From an uncultured Collinsella sp. (GTDB taxonomy: Bacteria > Actinomycetota > Coriobacteriia > Coriobacteriales > Coriobacteriaceae): a stretch of 32,373 nucleotides of DNA. Positions 7,844 through 14,865 of this stretch are shown here, in pieces; positions within the stretch are counted from its first letter, which is position 1, and every line of letters starts with the position of its first letter. A program made the translations under genes and the position numbers. The notes under the pieces are model-generated. The model worked only from the letters and a program-made list of their open reading frames with translations, made no database searches and had not been told where the DNA came from. The DNA is taken from assembly GCA_938023085.1 (NCBI GenBank), contig CALHDP010000158.1, forward strand, positions 1-32,373. Reading direction: 5' to 3'.

Positions 7844-8508
7844 GCGCGATGAAGAAGACCCTGTGGACAAGAAGGGCGGTGCTTGCTCTTTTCGGCTGTG
7901 CTGCTACCGGCCTTGCGGGCATGAGGGTGAGCGTCGTTAACGGGAACCGGACGGTCATTCCTGAGAAATATTATGCGGAGGGCGAATGGCTCTCGATGGA
8001 TGGGGCGTTTCTGGGGTCGAAGGATGTGGCGACTGACGGGTATTCGTTTTGCATAGACGGGGCAGAGCTGCTCACGCCGCGCGAGTATCTCAAGCGTGCG
8101 CATGATGATTATTCAAAATATGGCATCGTGGATACGAAAACGAAATTGAAGGACGCCGACATCACGTGTGTTATCGCCGTAAAGATGCGTGTCAGGAATA
8201 AGGACAATGTCGAAGGCGGAATCAAAACGTATGTTTGGCATTTGGTGCCGGAGTCTGCGCCAAACTATGACTTTGTGGTCAATACCGATCTGATAACGCA
8301 GGCCATGCCGGCTCTGGGCGGCTCTGCTGCGTTTGCTGTACAGGTTGGGGCGGAGAACGAGTTGCTCGTCCCATTCATGATGCAAAACACCAACGACTAT
8401 TTCGAAGGTTACGAGACCGTCCGTTTTGAGAAGGCTTTTCCTGGGACTTATACGATGAAGATGACCGATCTGCCAGAGAGAAGGCTCTTAAGGTTTGAAG
8501 TGAAGTAG
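7840..8508 (+). CDS. Membrane- or lipid-anchored protein, DUF5028-like
   Basis: This 222-residue protein has one N-terminal hydrophobic segment (RAVLALFGCAATGLAGM) and a soluble outer domain. The segment contains LFGC, which could be a degenerate lipobox, so it may be a lipoprotein or a single-pass anchored protein. The outer domain has a beta-rich look, with conserved-looking pieces such as YAEGEWLSMDG and VIAVKMRVRNKDN. The organisation resembles DUF5028 proteins found beside ABC exporters (family recalled, not searched). It begins with GTG overlapping the ATPase stop (GTGA), so it belongs to the same operon. A role in immunity, folding or substrate capture is possible. Confidence 0.65.
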   Translation: MSAMKKTLWTRRAVLALFGCAATGLAGMRVSVVNGNRTVIPEKYYAEGEWLSMDGAFLGSKDVATDGYSFCIDGAELLTPREYLKRAHDDYSKYGIVDTKTKLKDADITCVIAVKMRVRNKDNVEGGIKTYVWHLVPESAPNYDFVVNTDLITQAMPALGGSAAFAVQVGAENELLVPFMMQNTNDYFEGYETVRFEKAFPGTYTMKMTDLPERRLLRFEVK

Positions 8509-8718
8509 CTCGAAGATCCCGCGGTTCGCGACGAGCTCCTTGCGCGCCGCGGTTACGCAAGGGAGATTCGCAACCGCTATGCCGGCTCCGTTCCCGATGC
8601 CGGTGACGACCGCGTCCGCGCCACCGGCATCGGGAACGGCGGTAGCGCCGTGTCGCGACGGATGGACGATCGCGTCGTCGATCGCGGTGACTACTCGCGC
8701 GGCGACATGCCTCGCTAG
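8509..8718 (+). pseudogene. Possible coding remnant after the operon
   Basis: Directly after the TAG of the preceding gene the same frame stays open for 69 codons and reads like protein (PAVRDELLARRGYAREIRNR early on) until TAG at 8716. It has no start or ribosome binding site of its own, so it may be the tail of a gene whose front was replaced. It contains a perfect 18-base inverted repeat (8588-8605 with 8622-8639), which is unusual for coding DNA. I do not recognise the family. Confidence 0.25.
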
Positions 8719-8780
8719 TTTTGAACTGTCCTGCCCCAGCGCGTTGCAATTCAATCAGCTGTTACAGAATCCTGGAAGAA

Positions 8781-8843
8781 AGGGTCGAACCGAAGTGTCT
8801 GGCCGGACGCCGATTGTCCGGGAACTGCTTCGGATTCGACCCT
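8781..8843 (-). terminator. Long stem-loop downstream of the 92-residue gene
   Basis: The arms 8781-8795 and 8828-8843 pair over 15 bases with a single bulge, about 30 bases downstream of the leftward gene that ends at 8876. No clean T run is visible on either strand, so termination is likely but not certain. Confidence 0.4.
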
Positions 8844-8875
8844 CTTCTACTTTACTTCCATGGCCATGCGGAAGG

Positions 8876-9154
8876 CTAGTACTCCTTAACCGGATGCTTC
8901 TTACCGAAACCACCGTCGATGCCGAAACGGCAGAGCCTGTCGATGGCGCGAAGATGCTCGTCGATGGCGTTGGCGATCTGAGTGTCAACGATGCTGTCAT
9001 GGTCGTTAAGGCTGCGGACCGCCTCGTCGGCGGCCATGAAGGCCTTGATGGCTTGATTGAACTGAGCCTTAAAGATGTCGACCTTCTCAACTGCGGAGGC
9101 TCGGTCTGCCATCTCGCGCTCGAGCCGATGCACGACTTCCATTGAATCGCTCAT
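8876..9154 (-). CDS. Small helical protein of unknown function
   Basis: The 92-residue product (MSDSMEVVHRLEREMADRAS at the start) is acidic, almost entirely helical by eye and probably a short coiled coil or helical bundle. It has a good ribosome binding site (AAAGGA, 7 bases before the ATG), which is the main reason to accept it. It has no signal peptide and no membrane segment. It lies alone on the minus strand between the secretion operon and the toxin-antitoxin pair, and a stem-loop follows it. No family is recognised. Confidence 0.6.
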   Translation of the reverse strand: MSDSMEVVHRLEREMADRASAVEKVDIFKAQFNQAIKAFMAADEAVRSLNDHDSIVDTQIANAIDEHLRAIDRLCRFGIDGGFGKKHPVKEY

Positions 9155-9188
9155 GCTATTCCTTTCCCTCGGGTGTTCTGCCTAATAT

Positions 9189-9369
9189 ATCGCCCCGTGC
9201 GGACACGATTCTCACCTAAGGAATGGCAATAGCGTGTTTATGAACACGCAGATAGACGACTTAACAGGATTCGATTTACGGGGCGATTGAACCTGTGGTG
9301 GTGCGGATGCCCCGCCCGCGGCACGACTTAACCGCCGTTATGTTAGCGACATGTCTAACATAACGGCGG
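9189..9369. other. Cluster of three inverted repeats, no gene
   Basis: An outer inverted repeat (ATCGCCCCGT 9189-9198 with its complement at 9278-9287) encloses a 7-base hairpin GCGTGTT/AACACGC (9232-9238, 9243-9249). Next comes a perfect 15-base stem with an 8-base loop (9332-9346 with 9355-9369). The last lies 54 bases past the end of the antitoxin gene but lacks a T run in that direction. It may be a terminator, a recombination site for the nearby serine recombinase, or a single-strand origin. Confidence 0.45.
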
Positions 9370-9422
9370 CGCAGGCCGCTCACTCCCTGCGGCAACGCCG
9401 ATTCCGGGAAAGCACGCCGGGG

Positions 9423-9704
9423 CTATGCCGACCTGAGTATCCTCTCGGCCTTCTCGATCGCGGCCGAGCGCAGAAACTCCGACTTCCGCATCCCGCACGC
9501 GGCGGCCGCCCTCTCGATGAGGTCGGCGCCCGTCTTCGGGCACTTGAAAGACAGGTTTGCGTTGGCCTCCACCTCGGAAAGCCTGGGGCGGCCGACTCGG
9601 AGGTTCACCAGGCTCCCCTCCCAGGAGCCGGATTCGTATTCCGCGCACTCGCGCTCGATGTCCCCATCCGTGATAACGGATCCGTTTGCAAGCCTATATT
9701 CCAT
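9423..9704 (-). CDS. RHH antitoxin, BrnA-like
   Basis: This 93-residue protein is the second gene of a toxin-antitoxin pair. The C-terminal half (from about residue 45) has a ribbon-helix-helix look: a strand NANLSFKCP, then helices KTGADLIERAAAACGMRKSE and FLRSAAIEKA, as in antitoxins that bind DNA as dimers. The N-terminal half probably wraps the toxin. The start ATG at 9704 overlaps the toxin stop (TGATG), so the two are co-translated, with the toxin first as in brnTA. The antitoxin should repress the pair through the palindrome at 9988-10025. The family link is made from fold-like pattern and gene order. Confidence 0.65.
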   Translation of the reverse strand: MEYRLANGSVITDGDIERECAEYESGSWEGSLVNLRVGRPRLSEVEANANLSFKCPKTGADLIERAAAACGMRKSEFLRSAAIEKAERILRSA

Positions 9705-9970
9705 CAGTAACCTCTCCTTCTCGCGTTCTCGATCTCCCTCAGCGTCTTCTTGCTCGGCGGCGTCATGGCGTGGTAGACGAGCCACGCGCCGTCGGCCAGG
9801 AGGACACCGACCATCTCGATGTACCGGCCTTGCGGGTCGTAACCCGTCCGCATCTCGCGCTCCCCGGGTATGCGGACGGCTGCGAAGCGGTAGCTCTCCC
9901 ACGCCGCCTCGACATCACCGTCATCTAGCTCGGGGTGCCGCTCGTGAACTCTCTGGTGTATCCGGACCAT
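9704..9970 (-). CDS. BrnT-like toxin (RelE-fold RNase)
   Basis: This 88-residue basic protein resembles small BrnT/RelE-fold toxins. It starts with a helix containing HPELDDGDVEAAW, then strands with GYDPQGRYIEMVGV and WLVYHAMTPPSKKTLREI. The ending YHAMTPPSKK is typical of the actinobacterial branch, where it contributes to RNA cleavage. The start at 9970 is chosen for the GGAGG about 5 bases before ATG; a longer frame up to 10036 would run through the operator. It is the first gene of the pair and should stabilise the element by post-segregational killing. The enzymatic role is inferred. Confidence 0.65.
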   Translation of the reverse strand: MVRIHQRVHERHPELDDGDVEAAWESYRFAAVRIPGEREMRTGYDPQGRYIEMVGVLLADGAWLVYHAMTPPSKKTLREIENARRRGY

Positions 9971-9987
9971 GAGCCTCCAATCTTTAC

Positions 9988-10025
9988 GATAGTATTCTAC
10001 TACTATTTGGTAGTAGAATACTATC
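9988..10025 (-). promoter_or_regulatory. Palindromic operator of the toxin-antitoxin pair
   Basis: A perfect 16-base inverted repeat (9988-10003 with 10010-10025, 6-base spacer) starts 18 bases before the toxin start codon. It covers the expected promoter, so binding of the RHH antitoxin complex would shut it off. Within each arm there is a short repeat of TAGTA/TACTA, compatible with two RHH dimers. Confidence 0.65.
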
Positions 10026-10111
10026 CGTCCCAACATATTCCATTAGCCGTTCGTCCCAAAACGTATGCTGCGCGGCACCCGAAAACCGAACCCTCGATGC
10101 CGTGAACAGCG

Positions 10112-10136
10112 AGTGCCAAAACCCAGTGCCAAAACC
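10112..10136. repeat. Two 12-base direct repeats before the recombinase gene
   Basis: AGTGCCAAAACC occurs at 10112-10123 and again at 10125-10136, about 50 bases before the serine recombinase start. Such repeats may form part of the recombinase binding site (res) or its promoter control. Farther upstream, CGTCCCAA occurs twice (10025-10060), like the motif in the tandem repeat at 25375-25459. Confidence 0.4.
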
Positions 10137-10186
10137 TCCCCTTGCATTCCCATGAGAAAATCAAAAGACAAGGCAGGAGGCTGAAA

Positions 10187-10771
10187 ATGACCAGATACGG
10201 ATACGCTCGCGTGAGCACGAAGGATCAGAAGCTAGACAGGCAAATCGAGGCGTTGGTCAATGCTGGCGTGGCCTATGAGCGCATCTTCAAAGACAAGGAG
10301 ACTGGCGCACGCGAGGGCGACCGCACGCAACAGAAAAAGTTGTTCAAAAAGATGAAGCGCGGCGATGAAGTGGTGGTCGAGTCCTGGGAGCGCCTGACCA
10401 GATCGACGAGGCAGCTGCTGAACTATGACCTGATGTTCAGGAACTTAGGAGTGAAGCTCATATCACTGAAGCAGCCCGTTGACCTCGATACTGCATTCGG
10501 CCGTTTCGTGCTGGGCACCCATGCCTGTACCGCCGAGCTCGAGCGCGACCTGATCAGACAGCGCCAGGCCGAGGGTATCGCCGTCAAACGGAGCCGCGGT
10601 GGCAATGTCGGGGGCCGCCCGCGCATCGCGGACGTCAAGGCCGACGCTGCCGTGAAGCTCTACCTCGCCCGTGAGACGCCAATTCCCGACATCTGCGCCG
10701 CAACAGGTATCTCGAAATCGACCCTGTACCGCGTGCTCCGCGAGCGCGGGTTAGTGGGCGTCAGAAGATAA
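10187..10771 (+). CDS. Serine recombinase (resolvase/invertase)
   Basis: This 194-residue recombinase has the usual small resolvase/invertase layout. The catalytic domain begins YGYARVSTKDQ with the nucleophilic serine at residue 10, and active-site arginines lie in the ERLTRSTRQL region near 65-75. A long helix with ELERDLIRQRQAEG follows at about 120-135. A C-terminal helix-turn-helix ends it (IPDICAATGISKSTLYRVL). It probably resolves multimers or inverts a segment. It is much shorter than the large serine integrases, so it is not an obvious candidate to integrate the whole element. AGGAGG precedes the ATG by 6 bases. Confidence 0.92.
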   Translation: MTRYGYARVSTKDQKLDRQIEALVNAGVAYERIFKDKETGAREGDRTQQKKLFKKMKRGDEVVVESWERLTRSTRQLLNYDLMFRNLGVKLISLKQPVDLDTAFGRFVLGTHACTAELERDLIRQRQAEGIAVKRSRGGNVGGRPRIADVKADAAVKLYLARETPIPDICAATGISKSTLYRVLRERGLVGVRR

Positions 10772-10957
10772 ATCCGAGTGCGCTACTATATAAGAGTGCG
10801 GTATTTCTCCAACTGAAAACCTGCGTGAACGCATGACTTGAGACGCCTTTTAGAACTCACCGATCGCAGGAGAAAGACAACTCAACAGCGGCCGCGCATT
10901 GTTCCCAGCCATATGGCATGGCGGAGCCATGCCCGTTGTTGATTGGAGTGCCGCATC

Positions 10958-11650
10958 ATGGCCGAAAACCAAGTCCAGTCCGAAAAGAAAATGACCAGCC
11001 TGAATGTCTCATCGGAGACCCGTGACGCCATAAAGGACATCAGCACGAGCCTTGGTCTCTCGCAGGCCGATACCGTCGCCCGCTTGGTCGACGGCTACCA
11101 CCCTAACGCCACTCCCGGCGTGAAGGCTGCGCTCGACGCATCGGCCGTCCTCGATGAGGCGGTCGAGCGGGTCAAGCGCATCATCGTGGGCGCTGCCGAA
11201 GCTGCCGCGATGGAGGCTCGTGCTGCCCGCGAGGACGCCGACGCTGCCAAGAAAAGTGCAATGGAACAGATTCAGAGCATCAAATCTAATTGCGTCGAGC
11301 AGGTCGCCGCCATCAAAGAGAAATTCGAGCTGGATACTGCGAGCTTGGAGATTGAGAACGATGAGCTCCACGCCACCGTCGCCGATTACCTCTCGCAGCT
11401 CAAGAAGCTCGATTCCGAGAACAATCAGCTCTTGGCAGAATCAGCCGCAAAAGACGATCGAATTGAAAGCATGAGGGGCGCGGTCGACGCCGCGGCCAAG
11501 GCTCAGGCCGATCTCAACGTCTCCCTCCTCGCCCAGCGTGACCTGATGGCCGAGGTCGCCGCCCTCAAGGATCGCCTCGCCGCCTCCGAGCAGCGGGCGG
11601 CCGTGGCCGAGGCCAAGGTCGAGGTCATGGCCCAGGCGAGGGGCGAGTAG
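10958..11650 (+). CDS. RHH/coiled-coil DNA-binding protein, KfrA-like in layout
   Basis: The first 50 residues look like a ribbon-helix-helix or short HTH (LNVSSETRDAIKDISTSLGL then SQADTVARLVDGY). The remaining about 180 residues are a long alanine- and glutamate-rich coiled coil. Such N-terminal DNA-binding heads with a long coiled-coil tail are known from plasmid KfrA-type proteins, which act in partition or as transcriptional regulators; no sequence homology to KfrA itself is claimed. The ATG at 10958 is preceded by GGAG at 10945. A short hairpin (10915-10922 with 10926-10933) lies in the leader. The small membrane gene that follows begins three bases after its stop. Confidence 0.6.
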   Translation: MAENQVQSEKKMTSLNVSSETRDAIKDISTSLGLSQADTVARLVDGYHPNATPGVKAALDASAVLDEAVERVKRIIVGAAEAAAMEARAAREDADAAKKSAMEQIQSIKSNCVEQVAAIKEKFELDTASLEIENDELHATVADYLSQLKKLDSENNQLLAESAAKDDRIESMRGAVDAAAKAQADLNVSLLAQRDLMAEVAALKDRLAASEQRAAVAEAKVEVMAQARGE

Positions 11651-11652
11651 AT

Positions 11653-11862
11653 ATGTCCGACAAGCTAAGGCCGTCTCGCCGTGAGTTGATAACGGCAGGG
11701 CTAGTCGTCTTTTTGGTCACGGCACTTGTCTGGACTGTCATTGATGGTGCCGGCGCAAATGCGCTCACCATCAGCGGTGTCATCACCCGTCAAAATGCCG
11801 TCTGAGCTTCGCTTGCAGCAGTTTCAGTGGTCATGCTCATTGGGGCTTGGCTGTTTGGCTGA
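11653..11862 (+). pseudogene. Small two-helix membrane protein interrupted by TGA
   Basis: From the ATG at 11653 the frame reads 50 codons with one membrane helix (LITAGLVVFLVTALVWTVI) to TGA at 11803-11805. The same frame then continues with another hydrophobic stretch (AAVSVVMLIGAWLF) to TGA at 11860-11862. Read through, the product would have 69 residues and two helices, typical of small phage/plasmid membrane proteins. The simplest reading is a nonsense mutation. If the first TGA is a true stop, a 50-residue one-helix protein is made. It is directly behind the coiled-coil gene and before a lipoprotein. Confidence 0.5.
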
Positions 11863-11896
11863 TGGCATTCAAAAACAATTAAGTTTGGAGTAGTCG

Positions 11897-12406
11897 ATGG
11901 AACATCTCTCTGTTAAAAAGGCAATCAACCTAGCTCGGAACTTTGGGGCTGCTGGTGTTCTGGCAGCCGCCCTAGTTATGACCTCTGGGTGCAGCCAGGC
12001 AGACGATCGTCAGACGGCAGTTCAGGTCGCTGATTCTGATAACGCGCAGGAAGACGGGGTTTACGGCAAGATGGAGTATTCAGTCACCGGCGTCGAGGTG
12101 CATGATTCCTCGGCTGGCGATGGCGGGAAGGTTGCCGTTGTTCGCTGGCACGCCATTAACAACCGATCGGCAGATTCATGCGCTGTTGGTAGCTACATCA
12201 CGGCTTATCAAAATAAGCAGATGCTATCTCGCGGGTTTGCCGCCGATTTGCAGGAAGACCGCTTCTCTTCGCAAGGGCTTGCGCCGGGAGGCGAATGCGA
12301 CGGTGTGTCGATTTTTGACCTCAACGACATGTCTCCCATCGAAGTGAAAGTCGACGGGATGGGCGCCGGGTCAAACTCCCTCGACCAGACCTTTGAATTG
12401 GAGTAG
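11897..12406 (+). CDS. Lipoprotein, DUF5067-like
   Basis: This 169-residue protein has a lipoprotein signal: a hydrophobic segment AAGVLAAALVMTSGC with the acylated cysteine near residue 32, then a short polar linker. The outer domain (residues 55-165) has the pattern of DUF5067/DUF4352-like immunoglobulin folds: an early YSVTGVEV strand, VAVVRWHAINNRSADS in the middle, then SYITAYQNKQML, and a C-terminal GVSIFDLND strand. Such lipoproteins are common on Coriobacteriia surfaces; their function is generally unknown. GGAG lies 6 bases before the start. A bidirectional terminator follows. Confidence 0.7.
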   Translation: MEHLSVKKAINLARNFGAAGVLAAALVMTSGCSQADDRQTAVQVADSDNAQEDGVYGKMEYSVTGVEVHDSSAGDGGKVAVVRWHAINNRSADSCAVGSYITAYQNKQMLSRGFAADLQEDRFSSQGLAPGGECDGVSIFDLNDMSPIEVKVDGMGAGSNSLDQTFELE

Positions 12407-12424
12407 GCCGCAAAGCGTCTAATT

Positions 12425-12463
12425 TCTAGAAACCCTCTAGAGCATTTCTAGAGGGTTTCTAGA
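12425..12463. terminator. Bidirectional stem-loop between convergent genes
   Basis: A perfect 16-base inverted repeat (12425-12440 with 12448-12463, 7-base loop) lies between the lipoprotein gene and the leftward phosphoesterase operon, and overlaps the last codons of the latter. T runs are weak. A hairpin of related style occurs at 26782-26828. Confidence 0.6.
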
Positions 12464-13174
12464 GCCGGGCGCAGCATTTTCGATCGGCACGATGTCTCGG
12501 TAGATAAGGCGGTGCCTGTCGTCGCGCCATTCGTCGCCGTGGTAGTGGCCGAAGAACCAGGCGCGGTAGCCGAGCTGCCCGTCGAGCTCGGCAAGGAATC
12601 GTTGCAGCTGGTCGTCCAGATACTCGCGTTCGCGCTCCCGGCACAGCTTCTCTGCCAGGTCGGCAGGAGCCTCGTGAGTCACCACGTAGTCGACCTTCCA
12701 GCCCACGCGGTCGAGCGAGGTGCGGCATTGCCACATCTCTTCCTCGCTCGGCATCTCCTCGGGCCACCAGCTCCTCCCCTCCTTGCGATACTGCCTGTCG
12801 TTGCTCGTGGCGCCGCCCATGGCAAGGACTGTGAGCCCGTCGACATCGAACACCTCTCCGCGCATCAGGTGCAGCACGTGCGGTCGCGCCTCATGGACGA
12901 GCCCGCCGTTCCACTCCCGCACCGGCAGCTCAGCCAGGGCGTGGTAGTTCTCATGATTGCCGTCCACGAAGCACGTGGTCCACGGCTTCGACTCGAACCA
13001 GTCAAGCCAGTATTTCTCGGCGTTGGATCCATCCCAGACAAAGCCGAAGTCGCCGGCCACGATCACCACGTCATCGCGCGTCAGAGTCCGGCCCAGCGGC
13101 CAAGACCTGAAGGCGAACCTGCTGGCCCCGTACTCGGCCCTGCCGTGCACGTCTCCTGTCACATAGATAGCCAT
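12437..13174 (-). CDS. Calcineurin-like metallophosphoesterase (third in operon)
   Basis: This 245-residue enzyme has all the metal-binding blocks of the family: GDVHG (residues 8-12), AGDFGF (about 42-47), VDGNHE (about 70-75), a THEAP block near 165 and GHYHGD near 210. The MGGATS piece at about 119 is shared with its neighbour. It should hydrolyse a phosphoester with two metal ions; the substrate (nucleic acid, cyclic nucleotide, protein phosphate) is not known. Its ATG overlaps the stop of the upstream paralogue (TGATG), which fixes the start. Together with the next two genes it forms a compact three-gene operon. Its end is inside a strong stem-loop. Confidence 0.88.
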   Translation of the reverse strand: MAIYVTGDVHGRAEYGASRFAFRSWPLGRTLTRDDVVIVAGDFGFVWDGSNAEKYWLDWFESKPWTTCFVDGNHENYHALAELPVREWNGGLVHEARPHVLHLMRGEVFDVDGLTVLAMGGATSNDRQYRKEGRSWWPEEMPSEEEMWQCRTSLDRVGWKVDYVVTHEAPADLAEKLCREREREYLDDQLQRFLAELDGQLGYRAWFFGHYHGDEWRDDRHRLIYRDIVPIENAAPGSRNPLEML

Positions 13175-13899
13175 CAGTACGCACCCCACGGCAGGAGTTT
13201 GTCCCCGAGCCTCACGATCCGGTCGTACAGCACGGTATGACGTTCGTCCGGGTTGCCGTCTCGGTGAAAATGGCCGTAATACCAGCGCTTGTAGTCCAGG
13301 CGATCCTCGAGCTCGTCGAGGAATCCGGTCAGCCGGTCCACATCAGGACGCTCCCAGCCTGGGCCCGGGTAGAGCGTCGGCGAGAGCATGCGCGTCGAGC
13401 AGGTATGGGTGATGACGCAGTCGACCTTCCAGCCGACTTCGTCGAGCCTCGCCCGTGCGGCATCGAAATCGCGCTCGTCCGGGAGCTCCTGCGGCCACCA
13501 CGAGCTGTACGGGATGCGGTACGCCCTGTCGACGCTCGTCGCCCCGCCCATGGTGAAGACCGTCTTCCCGTCGAGCTCGAAGACCTCCCCGCGCATGAGG
13601 CGGCGGATGGACGAAGTATCCGACAGGCGCTGCGTCAGCCCGCCGTGCCACGGCTCCATGGGGCGCTCCGCCCAGTGGTCGAAGCGCTCGTGGTTGCCGT
13701 CGACGAAGAGAACCGTGTAGGGGCGCGACTCCATCCAGGCGATATCGGCGCATTCCTCGGCAGAGAAGTCCCACGGAAAGCCAAAGTCGCCGGCGATGAT
13801 CAGATAGTCGTCGCTGCCAAGGCTATCCCCAAGCTCCCAGTCGCGGAGCTTTTGCATGTCGAGCCCACCGTGGATGTCGCCTGTCACATAGACCGTCAT
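13174..13899 (-). CDS. Calcineurin-like metallophosphoesterase (second in operon)
   Basis: This 241-residue protein is a paralogue of the one encoded next to it. Both share GD(I/V)HG, AGDFGF, VDGNHE, RRLMRGEVFELDG/HLMRGEVFDVDG, MGGATS, a SWWP motif and GH(F/Y)H, so a tandem duplication with later divergence is likely. Metal ligands present: D8 and H10 (GDIHG), D38 (AGDFG), N and H of GNHE, H of ITHT, and the GHFH pair. Overlap with both neighbours (ATGA with the gene before, TGATG with the gene after) indicates translational coupling. All active-site residues appear intact, so it is probably active; the substrate is unknown. Confidence 0.88.
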   Translation of the reverse strand: MTVYVTGDIHGGLDMQKLRDWELGDSLGSDDYLIIAGDFGFPWDFSAEECADIAWMESRPYTVLFVDGNHERFDHWAERPMEPWHGGLTQRLSDTSSIRRLMRGEVFELDGKTVFTMGGATSVDRAYRIPYSSWWPQELPDERDFDAARARLDEVGWKVDCVITHTCSTRMLSPTLYPGPGWERPDVDRLTGFLDELEDRLDYKRWYYGHFHRDGNPDERHTVLYDRIVRLGDKLLPWGAY

Positions 13900-14534
13900 C
13901 GGATCGCCTCTTTCCGCTTGTAAGCCGCCAGCTCGCGTTCGACCTGCCTGTCACCGGTCTCGTTGACCCACCAGGGCCATTTCACCCGGCCGCACGGCTC
14001 GTCGACCCCGGCGAACCATTCCCTCAGCCCGTCGAGGCTCACCGGGGAGTGCCCGTTGGCGTCGCAGCCCACGTCGTAGCGCAGGAGCCCCTGCTTGCGG
14101 TTGAACTCGTTGTACGCGCCGCCGCTGCTGTGGATGTGCCCGTGGAGGTGCCACGATCCATGGCTCATGCCCTGCCAGTCGGCCATGGGGTAATGGCACA
14201 GGACGATCTTCTGCCCGTCGATCTTGAGCACGCAGATCGGCGGTTCCACGGTGAACGCGCCCGCGACCGCCGGCTGGGTCCAGTCCTTGTCATGGTTTCC
14301 CGGGACGAGGTGGATGCGCCTGCAGGCGATCCGCTTACGCAGCCCGTATGCGTCCTGGGCGGTCATCTTGAATGAGAAATCCCCCAGGATGTAGAGCTCG
14401 TCATCCACGGCGACCCTGCCGTTGATGTTGTCGACGATGGCATCGTTCATCTGCCAAATCGTCTCCCACGGCCGGTCCGTGAACTTCAGGACGTTCTCGT
14501 GCCCGAAGTGCGTGTCACTGGTGAACCAGATCAT
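13896..14534 (-). CDS. Metallophosphoesterase (first in operon)
   Basis: The 212-residue product belongs to a different branch of the same superfamily. Blocks: SDTHFGH (residues 6-12), LGDFSF (about 50-55), PGNHD (about 77-81), LCHYPM (about 112-117) and HLHGHIHS (about 129-136). Enzymes of this smaller type are frequent in phages and plasmids. Good ribosome binding site AAGGAGA about 9 bases before the ATG at 14534, so this is the first gene of the operon. Three metal-dependent phosphoesterases together on a mobile element suggest processing of a nucleotide signal or of nucleic-acid ends, but no sequence feature selects one substrate. Confidence 0.88.
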   Translation of the reverse strand: MIWFTSDTHFGHENVLKFTDRPWETIWQMNDAIVDNINGRVAVDDELYILGDFSFKMTAQDAYGLRKRIACRRIHLVPGNHDKDWTQPAVAGAFTVEPPICVLKIDGQKIVLCHYPMADWQGMSHGSWHLHGHIHSSGGAYNEFNRKQGLLRYDVGCDANGHSPVSLDGLREWFAGVDEPCGRVKWPWWVNETGDRQVERELAAYKRKEAIR

Positions 14535-14865
14535 TCCATTGTCTCCTTGTCGCTAAATACCGTTCTCCTTTGCGCAATTGAGGAGACGTATTTTGAGCGA
14601 CATGAGGCGTTCGAACCTCATGTTCTGTGCTCCAATCTGCCGGATTGTTCCAGCTAAAACTTTAAAACCTCGTGCGGGCAGAAAACCGTGTCCCGTTTGT
14701 GGGGTCATAGTATAGGCACTGTTAGAACTAATAGTCCAAATCCGTTGCCAACTAGCCACTATTGGCAACTATTAGGCCTTTTAGACAGCCGAACTGACTA
14801 ATAGCCGCTATTTGTTAGGCCGTTTTGCAACCACGAGCGCTGCCGTGGATTCTTGATACGGCGCA
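14535..14865. other. Gene-free region with TAATAGT-type repeats
   Basis: It holds a hairpin (ACATGAGG 14598-14605 with CCTCATGT 14614-14621) and, from 14715 to 14820, several AT-rich motifs of the form ACTAATAG/CTATTAG. Two of them recur near 15504-15532. The 71-codon open frame on the minus strand here is not supported by a ribosome binding site. Confidence 0.4.
14732..14775. repeat. Repeat cluster A (shared with 15504-15532)
   Basis: TAGTCCAAATCC (14732-14743) and CCACTATTGGCAACTATTAG (14756-14775) both reappear 0.75 kb away, the first exactly and the second with one change. Confidence 0.55.

Noticed and set aside
10187..10771. Serine recombinase as the integrase of the whole element
   Set aside because: It has the small resolvase/invertase size (194 residues) and no large C-terminal domain; integration of a 29 kb element by such an enzyme is not the usual case.
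12512..13923. Two long rightward frames opposite the phosphoesterase genes
   Set aside because: They are antisense shadows of genes with complete catalytic motifs.
14597..14622. T-arm-like GTTCGAA hairpin resembling part of a tRNA
   Set aside because: The stem has an 8-base loop and no acceptor, D or anticodon arm can be found around it.
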